DNA of 64,000 bases from Ctena decussata (lineage: Eukaryota; Mollusca; Bivalvia; Lucinida; Lucinidae), in assembly GCA_963989385.1 (NCBI GenBank), contig OZ022512.1, forward strand, positions 24,697,899 to 24,761,898, read 5' to 3'. Positions within the stretch are counted from its first letter, which is position 1. Every line of letters begins with the position of its first letter. A model generated the notes under the pieces. It saw only the letters and a program-made list of their open reading frames with translations, made no database searches and was not told the origin of the DNA. Positions 63,990-64,000 of this stretch are shown piece by piece. The translations under genes and the position numbers were made by a program.

Positions 63990-64000
63990 TATAGTAAAAT

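Overview
The window reads as nuclear DNA of a marine invertebrate, most probably a bivalve mollusc. It is AT-rich and intron/intergenic-like, with almost no host coding sequence. It is crowded with foldback MITEs, tRNA-derived SINEs, tandem satellites and LINE/LTR/DNA transposons. The phylum call is an inference from repeat style (tRNA-SINEs, CR1-type LINE with a 2A peptide, env-bearing Gypsy); no marker gene fixes the species.

Layout. 1-2.7 kb: a very long inverted repeat (two ~1.2 kb arms). 4.3-7.5 kb: a small MITE, diverged tandem duplications, a tRNA-derived SINE and a decayed LINE fragment. 7.75-8.2 kb: a cluster of GTTCTTGAAC-type motifs. 8.2-12.3 kb: a long intact minus-strand CR1-like LINE (1184 aa, signal peptide/2A, endonuclease, reverse transcriptase). 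12.5-14.7 kb: a satellite whose monomers each contain a hairpin. 15.8-24 kb: mostly foldback/TIR elements and palindromic AT satellites. 24.19-26.36 kb: a hAT-type element with an exact 8-bp target duplication. 26.5-28 kb: a 63-bp minisatellite that flips orientation several times. 29.3-30.2 and 30.26-35.1 kb: two TIR elements with TA duplications; the second, ~4.85 kb, carries a ~175-bp dimeric satellite. 35.2-36.3 kb: the only convincing host gene, a secreted or surface leucine-rich-repeat protein on the minus strand. 36.5-47.1 kb: MITEs, SINEs, LINE relics and a mariner relic, many nested with visible target-site duplications. 47.1-52.7 kb: featureless AT-rich DNA.

52,847-63,000 is a complete minus-strand Gypsy/Metaviridae-type endogenous retrovirus. 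Its two 652-bp LTRs differ at only two positions that I could find. All frames are open: gag with two CCHC knuckles; pol in the -1 frame with protease, RT, RNase H and a D-59-D-35-E integrase; env with signal peptide, furin-type site, fusion peptide and membrane anchor; and an extra acidic 168-aa ORF next to the 3' LTR that I do not recognise. A splice acceptor lies just upstream of env. The element looks young and possibly active. It sits inside a MITE of a family that has six copies in this window; two further copies also host nested insertions.

Only the retroelement genes work together: Gag/Pol/Env and perhaps the acidic protein would be made from one LTR promoter by frameshifting and splicing. 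The LRR gene is independent.
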